From: an uncultured Eubacteriales bacterium
Lineage (GTDB): Bacteria; Bacillota; Clostridia; Oscillospirales; Acutalibacteraceae
DNA length: 64,000 nucleotides
Reading direction: 5' to 3'
Assembly: GCA_934477125.1 (NCBI GenBank)
Contig: CAKSOL010000005.1
Coordinates: 62,001 to 126,000, forward strand
Positions 61,078 through 64,000 of the stretch are shown piece by piece. Below the pieces are notes generated by a model. That model was not told where the DNA came from, searched no databases, and worked only from the letters and a program-made list of their open reading frames with translations. Positions within the stretch are counted from its first letter, which is position 1, and every line of letters begins with the position of its first letter. The translations under genes and the position numbers were made by a program.

Positions 61078-62214
61078 TTATCTGAATTTTGCTATGCCGG
61101 AAAGAATTTTTTCAACATCCTCCGCAGTTGCTTTTCGGGGATTTGTAGCCGTGCAGGCGTCAGCCAAAGCACATTCGATTATATGCTCCTTTTCCGCCTC
61201 GAACATTTCTTTTGTTACTCCGCACTGCGCAAGGGTGGTCGGTATTCCAACCCTTGTTCTGAGAGCTCTGAGGTATGACACAAGGTTTCTCGCTCCGAGC
61301 TTCGGAGACGGAATAGCCATTCCGAGTCTGCGAGCGATATGAGACATTTTGCGTGCAGGCAAAGTATCCTGATCTCCGCGCAGACGGCACGAAGAATTAA
61401 ATTCCATAACGTCCGGAAGTATCATAGCGTTCGCTCTTCCGTGAGGAATATGGAAAACCGCTCCGAGAGCGTGAGCAATACCGTGATTTATACCAAGTCC
61501 CACATCGTTAAATGCCATTCCGGCAAGGCAGGACGCGCTGTGCATCTTTTCTCTCGCAACAAGGTCGCTTCCGTTATCAAACGCTTTCGGCAGATATTCA
61601 AACGCAAGGGAAAGTGCTTTTTCGGCAAGGGCATCGGAAAAATCATTAGCCTTAGTGGAAATATAAGCCTCAAGACCGTGAGTTATAACGTCCATTCCGG
61701 TGTCAGCTGTTACAGCCGGCGGAGCACTCACTACAAGCTCCGGCGCCAAAACCGAAACATCCGGCAAAAGCTCATCCGATACCAGCGGATATTTGGCTTC
61801 GGCGTTCGGGTCGGTTATAACAGCAAAGCTTGTGACCTCAGAGCCGGTTCCGCTCGTTGTCGGAACAGCGACAAAAAGAATGTTCTTTCCCGTGCTTCGG
61901 CGAGCCATCATAACCGTAGATTTTGCAGCGTCAATAGAAGAACCGCCGCCGAGAGCTATAACAGCATCGGCTTTATTATCAAGCAGGAAACGCAGCGAAT
62001 GAACAATAAGCTCAATCGGCGGGTCTGGACGGATTTCCGAAAAAATATGAACCGTTCCGCAGCCGGTCAGCCGTTCGGCAATATGCCTTGCGGTACCGGA
62101 GCTTTCCATAAAAGCATCGGTTATTATAACAACATTGTCCGCTTTAAGCTTACTTAAAGCGCTGAGAGAGTTTTCTCCGAAATAAATAGTCGGTTTCAGC
62201 TTAAATTTCTGCAT
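61078..62214 (-). CDS. pduQ: Iron-containing alcohol dehydrogenase of a microcompartment (PduQ/EutG type)
   Basis: A 378-residue type III alcohol dehydrogenase. IALGGGSSIDAAKS is the nucleotide-binding motif, and GINHGIAHALGAVFHIPHG holds iron-ligand histidines. It reduces the aldehyde to alcohol and regenerates NAD for the aldehyde dehydrogenase. AGAGG lies five bases before the ATG. A hairpin at 62233-62251 sits between it and the DeoR gene upstream. Choice of pduQ over eutG rests on the neighbouring pduS/pduT genes. Confidence 0.93.
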   Translation of the reverse strand: MQKFKLKPTIYFGENSLSALSKLKADNVVIITDAFMESSGTARHIAERLTGCGTVHIFSEIRPDPPIELIVHSLRFLLDNKADAVIALGGGSSIDAAKSTVMMARRSTGKNILFVAVPTTSGTGSEVTSFAVITDPNAEAKYPLVSDELLPDVSVLAPELVVSAPPAVTADTGMDVITHGLEAYISTKANDFSDALAEKALSLAFEYLPKAFDNGSDLVAREKMHSASCLAGMAFNDVGLGINHGIAHALGAVFHIPHGRANAMILPDVMEFNSSCRLRGDQDTLPARKMSHIARRLGMAIPSPKLGARNLVSYLRALRTRVGIPTTLAQCGVTKEMFEAEKEHIIECALADACTATNPRKATAEDVEKILSGIAKFR

Positions 62215-62232
62215 ATATACCTCTGCTAAAAT

Positions 62233-62251
62233 GCGGCAGAAAAGCTGCCGC
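62233..62251 (-). other. Hairpin between deoR-type gene and pduQ
   Basis: GCGGCAG and CTGCCGC form a perfect seven-base stem with a five-base loop; on the minus strand it is followed by ATTTTAG. It may act as a leaky terminator or an mRNA stability element that sets different levels for genes on either side. Confidence 0.45.
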
Positions 62252-62259
62252 GATATAAA

Positions 62260-63024
62260 CTAAAATTCGTATACAACCTGTGTTCCGCGTGCGGCGAAAT
62301 AACGCATCCATTCGTCGTTAGGTCTTGTATCGGTTACAACCGTACTCATATCCTGAACATCGGCGAAGTGAACAAACGATACCTTATCAAACTTTGAACT
62401 GTCCGCAGCGAGTATAACCTTATCAGCCGCTTTTATAAACAGCTTTTTTATCTGAGCATTGCCCTCGCGCGTATCGGTTATTCCGCGTTCCATATCTATT
62501 CCCTTGCAGGACATAACGGCGAGATTTACATTATAGGACGATATAATTTCCTCTGCCTGATGACCGACGAAAGAAAGGGATTCGGGAGCAAAGCTGCCGC
62601 CTGTGCAAAAAACGCGCCAGTTATTATTCTGCGGAACCTCCAGCAAAACCTCAACCGAATTGGTAATTAAAGTTATATTCTGCAAATGAGAAATATTCTT
62701 AACCGTAAACAGCGTTGTAGTGCTGGCGTCAAGAAGTATATAGTCGCCGTCCTTTATCATACTTCCGATAATTGAGGCGATATATTTCTTTTTATCGACG
62801 TTTGTCTGTTTTCTGACCATATAGGGCAGCTCGGTATTTACGTTTTCGTTTTTTATAGCTCCGCCGTAAATTTTTTTGGCAAAGCCTTCTTTTTCGAGTT
62901 TTTCAAGGTCGCGGCGGATTGTTTCTTCGGTAACTCCGTACTGCCGGCTTAAATCGCTGACAATAACCTTTCCTTCAAAGGTAAGACGCGCCAGAATTTC
63001 GTTTTTTCTTTCAGCCGGTAACAC
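62260..63024 (-). CDS. DeoR-family transcriptional regulator in microcompartment operon
   Basis: A 254-residue protein. The N-terminal DeoR helix-turn-helix (RKNEILARLTFEGKVIVSDL, TEETIRRDLEKLEKEG) is followed by the sugar-phosphate sensing domain (DGDYILLDASTTTLFTV, ADSSKFDKVSF). The start is GTG 63024 with AGGAG eight bases upstream. DeoR regulators usually repress and are released by a phosphorylated sugar, which suggests that the BMC pathway is fed by a sugar such as fucose or rhamnose through 1,2-propanediol. That link is inference. Confidence 0.93.
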   Translation of the reverse strand: MLPAERKNEILARLTFEGKVIVSDLSRQYGVTEETIRRDLEKLEKEGFAKKIYGGAIKNENVNTELPYMVRKQTNVDKKKYIASIIGSMIKDGDYILLDASTTTLFTVKNISHLQNITLITNSVEVLLEVPQNNNWRVFCTGGSFAPESLSFVGHQAEEIISSYNVNLAVMSCKGIDMERGITDTREGNAQIKKLFIKAADKVILAADSSKFDKVSFVHFADVQDMSTVVTDTRPNDEWMRYFAARGTQVVYEF

Positions 63025-63043
63025 TCAATCAACTCCTATTTTT

Positions 63044-63592
63044 TTACAGTATGGAATCCCAAATTCCGCGGTCGGGATTGGCTATAACCGAGCTGTCGAG
63101 CAGCATTCCGCCGTCTCCGACAACATCCTTTGCATGTTCAATAGCGGCTGTTACCGCTGCAACCTCGCCGGTTATCAGCATATAAGATTTACCGCACATT
63201 CCGCGTGCCAGTCTCAGCTCTATAAGCGTTACGTCCGCAGTTTTTGCAGCGGTATCCGCCGCGACTATAATCGACGGCATCGAGAATGTTTCAAGAATAC
63301 CGAGCGACCGCGCATTCTCAACCGGAGAACCGCCGTACATAGCGGAAAAAATTTCCTCAGCCGGATTTCCGAGAACAAAGCTGTCTATAAGCTGCTCTCC
63401 GAGCCTTATTTTAACAGCGTCCACCGCGGCATCCACCGCGCTGAGCTGACCGGTTACGAGAACATAATAATGACCGGGACAAATAGCCGAGGAGGAAAGA
63501 ATTTTAATATCAGAGGTTTTTACCATCATATCCGCAGCAGTTATACCGGCAGATACGGTTTTATATTCAACCATTCCTATTGCTTTACTCAT
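63044..63592 (-). CDS. pduT: PduT-like trimeric microcompartment shell protein (BMC-T)
   Basis: A 182-residue protein made of two BMC domains in tandem (AIGMVEYKTVSAGITAADMM and SLGILETFSMPSIIVAADTA), so three copies make a pseudohexameric shell tile. Cys38 in SSAICPGHYY is at the position where PduT shell proteins bind a 4Fe-4S cluster at the pore. This fits with the pduS gene just upstream, whose product is an Fe-S flavoprotein. The likely role is to pass electrons across the shell. No hexameric BMC-H gene is in the window. Confidence 0.92.
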   Translation of the reverse strand: MSKAIGMVEYKTVSAGITAADMMVKTSDIKILSSSAICPGHYYVLVTGQLSAVDAAVDAVKIRLGEQLIDSFVLGNPAEEIFSAMYGGSPVENARSLGILETFSMPSIIVAADTAAKTADVTLIELRLARGMCGKSYMLITGEVAAVTAAIEHAKDVVGDGGMLLDSSVIANPDRGIWDSIL

Positions 63593-63604
63593 TTTTCTTA
63601 CCTC

Positions 63605-64000
63605 TTACGCTTTCTTGCTTATGATAACATAACGCTCTGTAACGGCGGCTATTTTGCCGGATATCGGAGTATGAACAGAAACCGACAGCTTATCCTCCGG
63701 CGCATTGCCTATTACATCGCCGGCTGACACGATATCGCCCTGTTTTACCGCCGCAGCTGCGGGAGCGCCGATATGCTGAGAAAGCATAATTTTCACGCTT
63801 TCAGCCGGCAGCTCCTTTTCGTCAAGCGGAGCGGGAACGTCATATTTGGAAAGACCTAATCTTGCCGTAAGGCGGGACATCGGAACGCGGCGAGCCGAAC
63901 GCATACTGTTGACAGGAGCGCTTTGAGCGGCAGGCGGTTTTATACCGTTTGCCCGCAATCCGCCCTTAATCTCTCCAATAACGGTTCTGGGATTAAGTCC
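63605..64000 (-). CDS. pduS: PduS-type electron-transfer protein, C-terminal part (5' end beyond window)
   Basis: The frame is open to the right edge (GLNPRTVIGEIKGGLRANG at the edge), so only the last 131 or so residues are visible. They match the C-terminus of PduS/RnfC-like proteins, ending in a barrel-sandwich hybrid domain (GDIVSAGDVIGNAPED, VHTPISGKIAAVTERYV). PduS is an FMN and Fe-S protein that transfers electrons, for example to reduce cobalamin, and is found with PduT. It lies 12 bases before the pduT gene. The flavin- and cluster-binding domains are outside the window. Confidence 0.85.
   Translation of the reverse strand, partial: GLNPRTVIGEIKGGLRANGIKPPAAQSAPVNSMRSARRVPMSRLTARLGLSKYDVPAPLDEKELPAESVKIMLSQHIGAPAAAAVKQGDIVSAGDVIGNAPEDKLSVSVHTPISGKIAAVTERYVIISKKA

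Noticed and set aside
61339..62157. Long open frame on the plus strand opposite pduQ
   Set aside because: The translation is rich in Arg, Ser, Asn and Tyr with no motif, and lies wholly antisense to a clear alcohol dehydrogenase; it is a shadow of that gene's codon pattern.
62876..63727. Long open frame on the plus strand opposite deoR, pduT and pduS
   Set aside because: It spans three well-supported genes antisense, with no ribosome site and no recognisable domain.
1..64000. CRISPR arrays, insertion sequences, tRNA or rRNA genes
   Set aside because: I saw no regularly spaced repeats, transposase motifs or cloverleaf-forming gaps; the intergenic spaces are short and mostly accounted for.

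Overview
The window looks like a chromosomal segment of a low-to-mid GC, fibre-degrading Clostridia, most likely a gut Ruminococcaceae/Oscillospiraceae-type bacterium. The reasons are strong AGGAGG-type ribosome binding sites, GTG and TTG starts, lipobox lipoproteins, type I dockerins, long operons of glycoside hydrolases with sugar ABC transporters, divergent AraC regulators, and a Pdu-like bacterial microcompartment (BMC) cluster. The taxonomic placement is inference. Almost everything is on the minus strand; the only plus-strand genes are two AraC-type regulators, each at the head of an operon.

Locus A (27,443 down to 1, minus strand) begins divergently from an AraC regulator at 27,774. 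In order of transcription it encodes a sugar-binding lipoprotein, a sugar-binding protein fused to two predicted carbohydrate-binding beta domains, a permease pair, an NHL-propeller/TPR/Yip1 membrane protein, a DUF5696 lipoprotein and a second permease pair. Surface proteins and enzymes follow: a dockerin protein built of FIVAR-like modules, a 129-residue lipoprotein, a 1204-residue membrane-anchored protein of the same modules, a GH-A (GH5-like) lipoprotein, a cytoplasmic GH3 beta-glucosidase, a GH-A enzyme without a signal peptide, and a very large secreted modular GH-A protein cut by the left edge.

Locus B (54,955 down to 31,230, minus strand) is divergent from a second AraC gene at 55,296. 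It carries a paralogous copy of the same eight-gene transport cassette, with the simple binding protein at the end instead of the start. Two GH16 enzymes (one with an internal dockerin), a 1641-residue surface protein sharing N-terminal modules with the first GH16 protein, and a PHP-domain protein complete it. A strong terminator at 31,164-31,193 ends the operon, and a separate promoter drives a cytoplasmic GH2 enzyme. Together the two loci look like paired systems for capturing, cutting and importing beta-glucan-like or beta-galactan-like oligosaccharides. The exact substrates cannot be read from the sequence. No ATPase is present for any of the four permease pairs, so a shared MsmX/UgpC-type ATPase elsewhere is implied.

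The right end (56,226-64,000) holds mgtE, with a consensus promoter and a terminator-like hairpin in its leader, and the 3' part of a BMC operon: pduS (partial), pduT-like trimeric shell protein, a DeoR regulator, pduQ, ackA, pduP and pduL. This is the aldehyde-to-alcohol plus acyl-CoA-to-acyl-phosphate-to-acid core of a propanediol-type microcompartment. The signature enzyme and the main hexameric shell proteins must lie beyond the right edge.
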